Positions 18,873 to 30,329 of a DNA stretch of 64,000 bases are shown here, in pieces. Below the pieces are notes generated by a model, which was not told the DNA's origin, did not search any database, and worked only from the letters and a program-made list of their open reading frames with translations. This DNA is from Wyeomyia smithii (taxonomy: Eukaryota; Arthropoda; Insecta; Diptera; Culicidae). The stretch's first letter is position 1, and each line of letters opens with the position of its first letter. The position numbers and the translations under genes were made by a program. The stretch spans positions 101,001,306 to 101,065,305 of the forward strand of contig NC_073695.1 in assembly GCF_029784165.1 (NCBI RefSeq), read 5' to 3'.

Positions 18873-19755
18873 AGGGTGGGACAAAAAATAAATGTTAGCT
18901 CCCATGCACTTTTCGTGTTCTTTATGGGTCCCATAACAACTGTGTAACTTTTCAGATCGATCGGTGAAACGCCCGATTTGTGCCTGATTTTTAAAGTTTC
19001 CATACGATTTTATATGGGAAAATTCACTTTTTCAAAACTTATTCTCTGGAAATTCCCAGTTGGGTCCTAAAAATATATAGATACATTATATTTGTAGGAA
19101 ATTTTCCTGGGAGAAACTCTTCTGAAGACCGTAAGCGGCTACGATGCTTGTAGAAAAAGCTATTCACCCCAAACTGATTGAATGTCTGACGGACGGCTCA
19201 CAATTGAAATTTTCCAGCAACACTGCTACAGCATGCTGCTATTGCAGACTTGCTTAAGTATGAGAAATAATTTCGAGTGGAATTATTTTCAAAGTGTGAT
19301 TTTTGCATAGTATCTTCGGGGAAGCCTCCAAGATAAATTTAAGCGATATCATTTCTCATCACATGGTTGAATTTGCAACAGCAGCATGCTGCAGCAGTAT
19401 TGCTAGTAAAATTCAATGGTTAGCCGTCCGTCAGACATTCAATCAGTTTGGGGTGAATTGCTGTTTCTACAAGCATCGTAGCGCCTTACGGTCTTCAGAA
19501 GAGTTTTTCCCAGAAAAAATTTCCACAAATATTTTTAGGACCCAACTGGGAATTTATAGAGAGTAAGTTTTGAAAAAGTGAATTTTCCCATATAAAATCG
19601 TATGGAAACTTTAAAAATCGGGCGCAAATCGGGCGTTTCACCGATCGATCTGAAAAGTTACACAGTTGTTATAGGGTCCATAAGGAACACGAAAAGTGCA
19701 TGGGAGCGAAAAAATAACATCATCGCTTTTTTCCCATATAACCGTGTCCCAGTCT
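18873..19755. mobile_element. Fold-back MITE with ~410-bp arms
   Basis: The segment is a near-perfect palindrome centred near 19302. GCTCCCATGCACTTTTCGTG at 18898 meets its complement ending at 19707, and the similarity runs through nearly the whole arm (for example CCCAGTTGGGTCC and CAGACATTCAATCAG in opposite orientation). The outer ends read AGGGTGGGAC and its approximate inverse GTCCCAGTCT. No open frame of note. The target duplication is not clear. Confidence 0.8.
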
Positions 19756-19911
19756 ACTGCCTATAGCTTCAAAGTTTGTGTTTTGTCAGTGCGTCTTTTA
19801 AAGACTACCTGAAAGTTATTTCACATAAGTCTTTGTCCAGACTACCTACTTTGGAATTTAACATTCATTTTCAACTTTTTTCGTAGAAAGTTCCACCTAT
19901 TGTGGTAACTA

Positions 19912-20154
19912 GGGTAACCGCTCCTATATTCATCTCAGTACCTATATTCATCTCATCACGCCTTTTTTAACAATTTATCGTCAAGTTTTACCATATTTTC
20001 AACATAAAAAATTTCAGTCACTTGAGAAAATCGAGAAGCAAATAGATTAACCTTAAAAAAATTGTGGAAATTTGACGGTAAATTGGACAAATAAGAGAAA
20101 TAAGATGAATATACCTGCACCAAGCTGTTGAGATGAATAATGGAGCGATTACCC
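19912..20154. mobile_element. Short TA-flanked MITE (243 bp)
   Basis: Inverted ends GGGTAACCGCTCC / GGAGCGATTACCC extend into CATCTCA / TGAGATG and are flanked by TA on both sides (19910-19911 and 20155-20156). The ends resemble those of the larger element at 28270-30327 (GGGGAACTGCTCC), so both probably use the same Tc1/mariner-like transposase. Confidence 0.75.
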
Positions 20155-20156
20155 TA

Positions 20157-21419
20157 TTTCCTCTGAATTTAATATTTTGAAACAGGAACTTTCAACGTTT
20201 GTTTCTGACGTTAAAGTTAGTTATCAAATTGGCCGTAGAGGCGACGTAGTGGCGGGCAGTGTTATGAAAATGACTGCAAGACAGTGACAGCAAATTTTCA
20301 ACTGATCCGACTCTCATTGTATTGCACAGCTCTCTCTGCTCCCCACAGTCCGACAGCAACTGACGACAGCACACATGCAACTCCATACGGGCTGTTATTT
20401 TCCATCTCCTTATGTCTGTTGGTATTTCCAAGCTGTCGCAAATGACAGCCTATAATCTTCCGACATCCTTCAACACGAATCCGAGCGGGATGTCAGGTGA
20501 TTATGATTCACGACAGCAAGGCCGATGAAAGAATGAAAGAGAGATGGTGCGAAGCACTTTTTTTCTTACGTGGGGAACAATATCAACAATAGGGCATTTG
20601 TACAGTGCATATGTATTAGTCATCTGTTAGGCAGGCAAAAGTTACAGCTCCGTATGATTAACATGGACCAGCAGGAGCAATTTAATTTAAATAATTATTT
20701 TTGAATATTCAACACGTTAAACACGCAATAAATACTTATTTCCACAAGCTAACATGTTTGCTTAAAACATAGAAAAATTGTTTCAGGTATTTAAATGCGG
20801 TATGCGGTAAAACTGGGAAATGTTGAAGTTGTGACCCAGGCTAACTCAAGTGGCGCGAATTCAAAACAAAACATTTACCGAAAAATATTGCATTTTCCGT
20901 TTTTGCGGAATATATTGCTGATAGAGACGTACCTTGCAAATTGTATGTAGGTTTCAAAAAGTATAGATGAATTGGGAAAAATACCGGTTAATAAAAACGT
21001 TAAATTCGGATTTTGTTTTGCTTTCGTTCGAACAAAATATTGATCAATATTCATTTTTTTACGGCTAAAAAGTAGTAAATCTTGTTAATTTGTATATCAC
21101 TTTCTATCTTATTAGTTGACAATATCTAGAAATAGGGTTAAAGACTGTTTTTCACTGGACTCGGCAGATTCATGATCGCCGAAAAATGCATACGTTCTAA
21201 AGATATTTTTTTACAAAATAATATAATAAAATGATAATTATCACTAATTGTAGCTATTCGAATTTGTTTACGGCAAAAAGGAATAAAATCCGTCAAGTAG
21301 TTGATGATTAAAACTTAAATCGCCACAACGGAAACAAATGGTAAATCTGCAATGTGTGCTTAACAGATGCTATGTTTATATGTGTAGCAAAAGCCCTATG
21401 GAAACGGTTTGCTTTATAT
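20157..21419. other. Intergenic repeat-derived sequence
   Basis: No gene was recognised. CAGTGTTATGAAAATGACTG near 20258 and several GACAGC/GCTGTC motifs suggest a decayed MITE whose relatives reappear at 22440-22610. The rest is AT-rich. Confidence 0.35.
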
Positions 21420-22385
21420 TCAACTAGCTGAATGTACCCGGCCTTGCTCGTTTAAAAATTTCTGCTATTGCAGAGTATATATTCATATAGCATATATAAA
21501 ATTCTAAAACCGGAAGTCGCCATACCGAATTTAAAAACTGTCTAAAAAATGTTCTAAAGGTCATCCTGGTTCCGGAAATACCAATGTTTGGGGGTTTGTA
21601 AACGTTTTCTACAGTTGTATACAGGTTCCCAGAAACCAAAAGTCGCTATCTTTCTCCGTTATCAAATTATGCAAAAAATATGTCAAGAAATCCTTCCAAA
21701 AACGGACCAAAGCAGGTTGGATTTTTTTAAACACTTCTCTAGAAACATTTGCACGAAAGCCGATTTTCGGCTGCTAACAGACGTCACTACGTTTCAAAAA
21801 AGGCCAATATTTGGAAATATATGATCGGTTTTCGTATGACGACGTCATTCCGATTCAGAAAATACCCATATTGCCAAGTATATAATTCAATTATTAATTT
21901 TCGCAGATTTACAGAAACCGGAAGTCGGCAACCCAAGTTTCAAAGTATCGTCAGACACCGATAACCGGTTCTTAAGAGTCATTTTTGTTCCGAAAATACC
22001 AATATTGGGAGGTTTGTGAGCGTTTTTTACAGTTTAAAGTGGCTTCCCAGAAAACGGAAGTCGCCATCTTGGATTTCAAATGGCATTGAACATCATGTTT
22101 CGGTCTCTGGACATAAACTTCCGGCCTCCAAATATGACCAAGAACCCGAAAGTCATCAAATTTGAACGAAAGGTTTCCATTATGTATGAAAATTTATTAC
22201 TTCCGACCCCCTTCTTCTTTAAGGGTAACCCCTCCCCCTATGCAATATTTCTATGACCATTTCCTTTGTACAAAGAACACGTATGCCAAGTTTGGTTGAA
22301 ATCGGTTCAGGCCTTCGAGAGTTATGCTGGAACATACATACATACATACATACAAAACTTCTCTTTTATATAAATAGATAGAAGA
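21420..22385. repeat. Interspersed repeat with ~410-bp internal units and a (CATA)n tail
   Basis: Two diverged direct units start with CCGGAAGTCG near 21512 and 21918 and share ACCAATxTTGGGxGGTTTGT and TTTTxTACAGTT. A third partial unit starts near 22055. The repeat ends with CATACATACATACATACA and a TAGATAGAAG tail. No protein coding is seen. Confidence 0.6.
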
Positions 22386-22659
22386 AGAAGATAGATATGC
22401 CACCGGCCTGTGAAAAAGGAGAAACGAAAAAATGCAAGTCGATGACAGCCGCAGCCGATAAGCAGGCTGTCAACAGGAACAGGACATCCTCAAAATGAGC
22501 AAACTAGAATGAGCTGTCGTACGCAACACAAGACAGTTTCTTTGCCTTGTGTAAGCTGTAGCTGTATGTGAGCTCTCATGAATAGCTCATGCATGAGGCT
22601 GTTAGAGTGAAGCGAGAGAAAAGTCGTTAGTATAGTGTCGCTCTCCGGTCATTTTCCTA
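22386..22659. other. Decayed MITE-like sequence rich in GCTGTC motifs
   Basis: Repeated GCTGT(C/A) and GAGCTxTC(A)TG motifs without clear ends. No coding region. Confidence 0.35.
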
Positions 22660-24300
22660 AGCTTGGTGGCGGGTGACTTCAACGCTTGGGCTGTCGAGTG
22701 AGGAAGTCGCTGCACTAACCAGAGGGGCCAGATCTTGTTGGAAGTACCTACAGCAGAAACGGTGCGGAATCGATTATCGACGTGACGTTCGGTAGCCCGG
22801 GACTGATCACGAACTGGAGAGTAGACAACGGATACACTTATAACGACCACTAGTCGATCAGCTATAGCGTGGACAAGAGGCGGCAAGCGACGGATAGAGC
22901 CAATACCCCAATCACTCGCGGCTGGAAGACATCGCATTTTGATGCCGATGTATTCGCGGAAGTAATAAGTTGGGACCTCGAATGGGGAGGGCCCCCCGAG
23001 TGTGGATCAACTTATAGCCTTGTCAGCCTAGAAATGGAAGGCCTTCGGCATACTGGTGGACTGACGCAATGGCCGACCTCCGCAGTGCGTGCCTTCCTGC
23101 GAGGTGGATGATGCAACGCGCGCGCACCGATGTGCAAAAATCGGAGCGCCAGACAGAATTCAAATTTGCAAAAAGACCAGTAAACCAGCCTGTTTCGAGA
23201 GACATTGGGGCAGTAGCAAAACGAATCCATAGGGTGACGCCTATAGAGTTGCTACGGCCAAGACCAGAGGCATCAGCAATGTTAGAGCGGATCATTGAGG
23301 CTTTTCCCACACCACGAGCTAAACTCCTGGCCTCCGGCTGCTGAGTCATCACAAACAGCGGCTACGTAGAGGTCGAGGAGATAACGGTCGGTAAACTCAA
23401 TGAGATCGCGAACTTCCTGAAGCAAGGTACCGGGACCTGACGGAATTCCGAATCTGGCCATTAAGACGGCCCAAAGGTAGCCCCTGGGTTGGTCCGGGCG
23501 GTCATGCAGAAATGCTGGTATTACTGGTATTACTGCCCAAAGTTGGGAAACCACCAGGGTATCTATCGACACAGACCAATCTGACAGATAGCGGGCAAGG
23601 TGCTTGAGACGGTAATCCTCAACAGACTCGTGAGATTCACAGCTAGTGAAACCGGTCTACCAAGCAACCAATTCAGCTTCCGCAAAGGTTGACACGTTAG
23701 GCGCGTTTTATAGCGCCAGCTGGGACTCTATAGCATACAGACTTCGGAGTCTCAGATGTCACTGTACAAGATTGTGGAAAGTTACATTCAGAATCGAGTG
23801 TTGGTCTACAACACACACGAGGGTCAGAAATGCGCGCCAAATACCGCAGGGGTACCGCAAGGTTCACTCCTAGGTCCGGTATTGTGGAATGCTATGTACG
23901 ACGATGTGCTGGAGCTTAAGCCCGCACCGGGAGCGGCGATTGTGGGCTTTGCGGACTACATAATTCTAGAAGTCTGCAGCGAGTCAGTCAGTGAGATCGA
24001 GTTAAAAGCCACGCTATCCTTACGCTTAGTTGAGGATTAGATGCACCTCAGGAAACTGAAGTTAGCGCACTATAAGACAGATCACGCGGAGTCATCTATG
24101 TTTCCACAATGTGCGGACACGGAGGAAACCGCTGAGCATGTGCTTTTCGTATGACCTCGTTTCGCACAGGAAAAGAGCGAAATGTTAACAGTGAGCGGGT
24201 CGGATACTACTCCGGAAAACATATTGCGAAGGATGTGCAACAACGAGACGGCTGCTTCCCAGATCGCTTTCACGCTAAAAGGCACCAATCGATCGAACAC
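22660..24300 (+). pseudogene. Degenerate R1-like LINE (endonuclease, RT and C-terminus)
   Basis: Scattered frames reconstruct the order of an R1-type ORF2. An endonuclease block GDFNAW lies near 22672, RT fragments near 23660, GVPQGSLLGPVLWN near 23848, and an FAD-Y box near 23950 where the second catalytic Asp codon has become Tyr. A thumb region and a Cys/His-containing C-terminal block lie at 24095-24290. Many stops, frameshifts and a large internal loss make it non-coding. No RNase H is present, as is usual for R1. Confidence 0.8.
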
Positions 24301-24794
24301 TCATCGAAATGCCAGTGAAGGCTGACTCTGACTTTACGAATCCAGTCGTTGAAAAAATCGTTACAGGCGTAAGGTCGTACAGATGACCAAATTTTGACTA
24401 GGATTATTATCTCGTTGTATGCAAAATCTGCACCCGGTTGTCCATCGTATTGAAATCCGGGACAGCAAGAATAATATGGCTAACATCCAGCGATTATCAA
24501 CCCGAGAAGTGGTTGCAGAGTACTCGCAGAAAGTTGATGAGATAGTTGGAGGAGATCAGAAGGAACAGCGGAGATATATCCTTTAATACGAACAGTACTA
24601 TAGTGCGAGGGTTGGGTACAACTGCGACAGCCACGTCCAATAAGTGGATTGACTCTGAGGGTCAGCGGGCGTCATGTGCAACAACAGCGAGATAAGCTGG
24701 CGTTGGGAACAACATTTTAGTGAGCTGTTGGTGAGGAAAACTGAGGCGTCGGAGAGAGCAGAATGACTACTGAGAATAATACCTGAAGAAAGCA

Positions 24795-24985
24795 GTGAGC
24801 ATTGCAGCTGGGAAGGATGGCATTTCCACCGAACTATTAGAAGTCGGCAGTAAACAGCTGTGTCGTGCCATCATCGGTTCATACTGCGAGTGTGGTCTGA
24901 TGAAGAATTGCCCTTGGACTGGTCTCATATACTCGACCTACAAAAAAGACACTGTGTCGACTGAAGCTATTGTCGAGACATAACT
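24795..24985 (+). pseudogene. LINE RT fragment (RTE-like fingers region)
   Basis: AAGKDGISTELLEVGSKQL and a following CPWTGLIYSTYKKD block match the start of the reverse-transcriptase domain in RTE-type elements. The frame ends at a stop and nothing further continues it. Confidence 0.65.
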
Positions 24986-25127
24986 CGGCTCAATACCATC
25001 TACAAAATTCTCGCCATAGACTGAGGTCATTACAGGAATCATTAGGCTCAAATGATCACTTTGCGACAAATTTTCTTCTTCCTCTATATAATAAAAATAA
25101 GTCGCTGTCTGTAAATCACGATTAAAC

Positions 25128-25690
25128 TCACAGATCAGCGAATCGACGTTGTGTGTAGGAGTTTTTGGGCCGGAAGAGGTTATTGTACTGGTTTGAGACC
25201 CCTTACCCTCTCTGGGAGGGAGGGCTCCCATACAAATGTTACTCAAATTTCTGTGTACCTCGAGAACTAAATTTGGGGAGTACATAATTTCTTGCTGCTT
25301 CTGCTTTATGTGGTAGTTCGAGACTCCTCCTTTCTCTGGAAGGAAAAGTCTGTTGATACTCCTCCCTCCTCAGAATAGGAGGGCTCCCATACAAATCAAA
25401 CACAAATTTCTACATTACTTTAGAACCAAATTTGAAATGTGAGGGTTTTAGAGTACAAGAAATGATTCTATTTTGCTGGGAAAATAGCCTAAAATGATCG
25501 AGAACCACCAAACCCAAAAATCGATCCCAAAGATTATTTTGAATTTTGGGATGGCGAATTCTGGTTTCTAGAAAACAGACAGTTTTTGAGTCTGAGATGT
25601 AGATTTGCTACATAACTGTGCCATGTAAAACTTTTCTGTATCTCAGAACCGTTGTAGCAAGGATGAGGGGGGGGGGGTGAACGATGTAAA
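25128..25690. repeat. Interspersed repeat with duplicated GGGCTCCCATACAAA units
   Basis: Two units share GGAGGGCTCCCATACAAATC/G, AAATTTCTG/A and a block with GAACTAAATTTG, at about 25213 and 25388. A G run lies at 25668-25677. No coding. Confidence 0.6.
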
Positions 25691-25720
25691 CCTACTACAT
25701 AAAATCGAATACCCATTTAT

Positions 25721-25851
25721 CGAATACCGTCCGCAGATACATATTTTGGTTGCTACATACAACCATCATCAGTGCTTATGTAGACAGTCCACATAAGCAC
25801 TGATGATGGTTGTATGTAGCAACCGAAATACGTATCTGCAGGCGGTATTCG
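25721..25851. repeat. Near-perfect hairpin, 61-bp arms and 9-nt loop
   Basis: Arms 25721-25781 and 25791-25851 are inverted copies with about four mismatches, around the loop AGACAGTCC. The arms begin CGAATACCG and contain GTTGCTACATACAACC. It may be the terminus of an interspersed element or a structural repeat of its own. Confidence 0.9.
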
Positions 25852-26588
25852 ATTGCGCCTGCATCGTTGGATACATTGCACGCATTTAAACTCAATCGAT
25901 CGGAGTGTGCGGTGCAAAAAAACTCGAACTATCGAGAGGAAGCAGATTCAAGTTCGAATCAAACCTGGAAAAGTGTTACCCAGTTCAACTTTGCACGAGT
26001 TCATGCCATCACTGGTTTCAGCCAAATAAAAAAATGGTCGTTTAAATTGGTTGCCCGTTTTTGTGGAATTGCTCAGCGTGATTAAATGTAGTTCCCCTAG
26101 AATGACATATCACAAAGCGCGAAATTCAAATTATGAAAATCAATTAAAAATTTATCAAAAGACTAATTGGTAGCTGTTATTCGTCTAATAGGTAAAAAAA
26201 TTACTCAATAAAAAGTCTTGCAACTTACTGAAATTACTCTCACTAATGGGTAACTTAAATTTAAAGTGTATTTGACTCCAACTGTAAACAGCACTCTGTC
26301 CTATATAACAGGTCTGGCAATCTAAAACCAGCCGTCGTTTACAGTCACTTGCTTTCAAATGGAACAGAGAGTTTGACGTCACAGAAGCTGTTGTACAAGC
26401 GCTGCGAGAGAATAAAAGTGAAGACAAATTTGAAATTCGTTATTACTGTACGTTATATCCGACGGATTTTGTTAAAAACCTATTGAATCATATAAATAAA
26501 TAGATTTTGATTATAATTTTGTAGTCTTAAGTTGAATATATTAACAACGAATAAAAGGTTTCCTTTTTTGGCACGGTTCCAGTTTTGG
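25852..26588. other. Repeat-derived intergenic DNA
   Basis: The segment 25983-26090 resembles 47095-47170 (GCAAAGTTTCAGCxAAATxAAAAAATGG and GTTGCxCGTTTTT), so both are pieces of one interspersed repeat. No gene was recognised. Confidence 0.4.
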
Positions 26589-26590
26589 TA

Positions 26591-27624
26591 CCGTGCTGGA
26601 TCGAAACCCGTACAGTATCGAAATCCGTACACCTTGATGTTTTTCTTCAGTTTTAAGCATTATAAAAGTGAAAATTCATATGATAGTTACATGTACATAT
26701 TCGTTGACTTGTTGGCCTTCTGTTAAATTAAACTATGCGCCAGTAGGCCATGAAATAAAAATATTAAAAATGAAAAACCAATCGTGTATCGGTTTCAGTT
26801 GTCATTTCGTTGTATCATTAGAGAATTGACTAAGCAAACGTTCTTCAGATAAAAACGATTTTCAAGTGGGATATAAGTGTTTTACTCTGTGAATCTTTTT
26901 GAAATTGATGGAAAAGGTAAGTCTTTGTCATTTTCGAGCTGTATATTGTCTAATAAATAGTGTAAGTTGTATTCATTCAACAAAAACTGTGCCGTACGGT
27001 TTTTGATTCTTGTTATTTGCTTGAATCGAAATCCGTACAGCGTGTGTATCATGCATATATTGTTAAACTTTCTTCTTGTTTTCAGCATATAATGGAAGAA
27101 AACAAGTATAAATATACGGCAAACAATTTTAAACGAGCTGTGACTGAGGTGCGCAAGGGAAAGTCGTACCGGGAAGCTTCGAGAGGTTCCGGCGTTCCGG
27201 TTACTACGAAACGCTACGAAAATTGCACTATTTCAGCTGATATCAAAAATTAGAAAACCGTGTCAAAATATAGAAGCCAGTTGATCCTCAAAATATACTT
27301 ATTCGGTAATTTAAAGATAAATTATAAATAAAAGATGTTCATTTTTGTACTTCTTCATCTAAACGGAGTTTGATTTATTGTTGTATGGACTTTGATCCAG
27401 TCTATATCGCGTGTGTGCGGATTTCGATTCAAAACATGTTCTATTTAAACATGATTTTTTCGAGTTTCGGAGTGATTTTAATCATTTTGCTGGAAAATAG
27501 TGATAAAATATAAGTAGACCTATAACTGAACATGTCAGTTTAAAGCAATATGTAATTTCTTGATTTTATATTGACCGTCGAAGATTATCATGTGCTTAGG
27601 TGTACGGATTTCGATCCAGCACGG
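26591..27624 (+). mobile_element. Pogo-like TIR element (1034 bp), internally deleted
   Basis: The ends CCGTGCTGGATCGAAA and TTTCGATCCAGCACGG are inverted and flanked by TA (26589-26590 and 27625-27626). The motif TCGAAATCCGTACA recurs inside near 26619 and 27026, probably as binding sites. It carries a short frame with a pipsqueak-type helix-turn-helix (27092-27253). TA target and an N-terminal psq/CENP-B-type domain point to the pogo branch of Tc1/mariner. Confidence 0.8.
27092..27253 (+). pseudogene. Psq-type HTH fragment of a pogo-like transposase (53 aa)
   Basis: From the ATG at 27092 the frame reads EENKYKYTANNFKRAVTEV, then RKGKSYREASRGSGVP, the pattern of a psq helix-turn-helix (A...V..G.S.REA...GVP), and then stops. 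TTTTCAG lies just upstream, so it may be a splice-acceptor context. The CENP-B middle domain and the DDE domain are missing, so it could at most act as a DNA-binding fragment. Confidence 0.65.
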
Positions 27625-27626
27625 TA

Positions 27627-28267
27627 ACTGAAATTGAAAAATTTGTTGCCAAAAACGGAAACTTACTGTATCACCAAATGTGGGTGTTTTCGGAACCAGA
27701 ACAACGCTCAGAGGCCTGAAACCGACTCAACATGCCATTTTGAAATCCAAGAGGATTTTTTTCAACTCAGCTGAAAATGACCGAATGTCATCCAATACGG
27801 GTGTTTTTAAAATCGAGGTGATGTATAAAAACTGAAAGGCAAGGATGTTCTCGACCATAGAAAAATCGGATGTTAAATCTTTGGGTGTAAATGAAATTAA
27901 TTTAGAGTGTTGGATATCATATAGGTAAATACAAAAAAAAAATGGGCGCAACGAAGTTTACCGGGACAGCTGGTGATAAATAGAACACAAATAATTTTTT
28001 GACAGTTGAAGGTTCAAAACTTATCTTCGTCCTTGTATTTAGAAAAGAAAACGAAACAGAATGTTAGTAGCCTAAAGCTTCACGATTACTATTAGAATTA
28101 TATTGCATCATTGGAATTAGACTATTGTTAAAAATAAGTAAGGCCGCTACAAATTGTATTTTCATTTCAGGTGACTTTCGTTTCCCCATTCTAGACTTTT
28201 TGTGTTTAATGAATTTAGGTTCATTTGAAAAAAAGTCAAGAGAAAGTTCAACTGTATTTTTGCATAT
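27627..28267. other. Intergenic AT-rich sequence
   Basis: No gene or clear repeat ends were seen between the pogo-like element and the next TIR element. Confidence 0.35.
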
Positions 28268-28269
28268 TA

Positions 28270-30327
28270 GGGGAACTGCTCCATTATTCATCTCATCAGG
28301 CCGATATTCACGAAGAATGCACGGATTAAACACCAAATTTTCACGAAATCATTGAATAAATAAACTAAATATGCTGACGTGCTTATATGGAATCTTCAAG
28401 CATTGCATATTTAGTAAAATTACACAGTAGAAAAATTTACATTTCTTTAAATGCACATAAATGGAGCAGTGGAAACCAGGTAATATTCCGTGTGGCATTA
28501 TATTCCCATGCAATGTAATTGAATAAATTGTTAATTTGCATGCATATTTAAATTTAAAGCTGTAAGTTTATATCACTTAACGTACAAATTTACATGGTTT
28601 GAACAATTCTGTATTGTGCATTATTAACTGTGTGAAATTATATATGTTTTTCACTTTATGTTCTAGAAACCGTTATGTGCTTTCATTTGTATTAGTTGTA
28701 ATTTTCATTTTTTGGTACTGTGTAGCTGTGTAACTGAATTTTGTAAAACAAACCATTTTTCACAATGCTCCTATATCCATCTCAAAACATGAATCACTGC
28801 TCAAATATTTATCTCACAACGCCCCCTTATTCATCACACTGAATGAATCACATTATCATGAATAAACGTAGCCGCAGCCCGTCGTAGTAGGTTACCTAGA
28901 TATCCGCTGCAGTTGTTTACGTGCAAAATTGGTAACCTAGGTAACCACTACAGTGCTGTAGATTTATGTCAATTATGTCGGAATAATTCAACATTTTCAG
29001 TATGATTTTTTCGTGTTAATAGAAACTGAATTGGCAACTTTTGATTTTCTTCAACGCAGTGAAAATAGATGAGAATACATACAGTTGAGAAATTTAGTAA
29101 TTGTAGAAAGTCATCTCATATATTTCTGCTAATTTAAGCTTGTTTTAGGAAATTTGAGGTGAACATTTCAAAGATTAAGGTATTCTTAGTGTAGTGAGTG
29201 ATTTTGTTTAAAGATTAAAATAAAAAGTGATCCGCTAGTGATGAAAAAAACTTTGGTTGGCCGCTGAACGAGTCCCGTTGTAGCCGTATAGAACAATGCG
29301 CGGATTTTGTTTTCTGAGGTAGGGGAACTGCTCCATTATTCATCTCATTAAGCCGATATTCACGAAGAATGCACGTATTAAACACCAAATTTTCACGAAA
29401 TCATTGAACAAATAAACTAAATATGCTTACGTACTCTTATGGAATCGTTTAGCATTGTATATTTAGTAAAATTAGCTAGATTTAACCAAAATTTTGTAAA
29501 ACAGAACCAGTTTTCGCAACGCTTCCATATCCATCTCAAAACTTGAATCACTGCTCAATTGTTCATCTCACGACGCCCCAATATTCATCACACTGTTAAT
29601 CATGAATGAAACACATTATCATGAATGAACGTAGGCGCAGCCCGTCGTAGTAGGTTACCTAGATATCCGCTGCAGTTGTTTACGAGCAAAACTGGTAACC
29701 TAGGTAACCACCACAGTGCTGTCGATTCATGTCAATAATGTCGGAATAATTAAATATTTTCAGTATGATTTTTTCGTATTAACAGGAACTGATTTGGCAA
29801 CTCTTGTTTTTCTTCAACGCAGTGAAAAACAGATGAAAATACTTACAGTTGAAATTTAGGAATTGTAGAAATTTATCTCATATATTCCTGCTAATTCAAG
29901 CTTGTTTCAGGAAATTTGAGATGGACGTTTCAATGATTAAAGCACTCTTAATGTAGTGAGTGATTTTGTTTAGTGATTAAAATAAAAAGCGGTCCGCTAG
30001 TGATGAAAAAAACTTTGGTTGGCTGCTGAACGAGTCCCGTTGTAGCCGTATCGGACAATGCGCGGATTTTGTTTTCTGAGGTAGGTGATTGAAATAAATG
30101 AGTTTTCGAGTGCAGATGCCCTACTATAATATCAAATTTGGTGCTTTTAAGTGAGTTTTTGAGGATTATACTTTGTGAGGAATCCAAAGTGAACTAAGAA
30201 GAATAAATTCCATGGATTAGCAGATTGGTTTAAGAAGAAAATATGCGATTTTTCCTGTTTACAATTGGGTTTTCATGTTGTATGAGAATGAATATATGGG
30301 CTTAGATGAATAATGGAGCAGTTCCCC
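28270..30327. mobile_element. TA-flanked TIR element with an internal tandem duplication
   Basis: Ends GGGGAACTGCTCCATTATTC at 28270 and its complement ending at 30327 are flanked by TA (28268-28269, 30328-30329). A third copy of the left end sits at 29322, because about 750 bp starting at the left end is repeated head to tail: unit A 28270-29321, unit B 29322 to about 30083. A conserved 36-bp-spaced pair GGTTACCTAG / GGTAACCTAGGTAACC occurs in both units. No transposase is visible. Unit A carries a 300-bp MITE that unit B lacks. Confidence 0.8.
28423..28722. mobile_element. 300-bp MITE inserted in unit A (TA target)
   Basis: CACAGTAGAAAAA and TTTTTGGTACTGTG form the ends, with TA on both sides (28421-28422, 28723-28724). 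The homologous position in unit B (AAAATTAGCT at about 29469-29478) has a single TA and no insert, an internal empty site that proves the boundaries. Confidence 0.9.
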
Positions 30328-30329
30328 TA

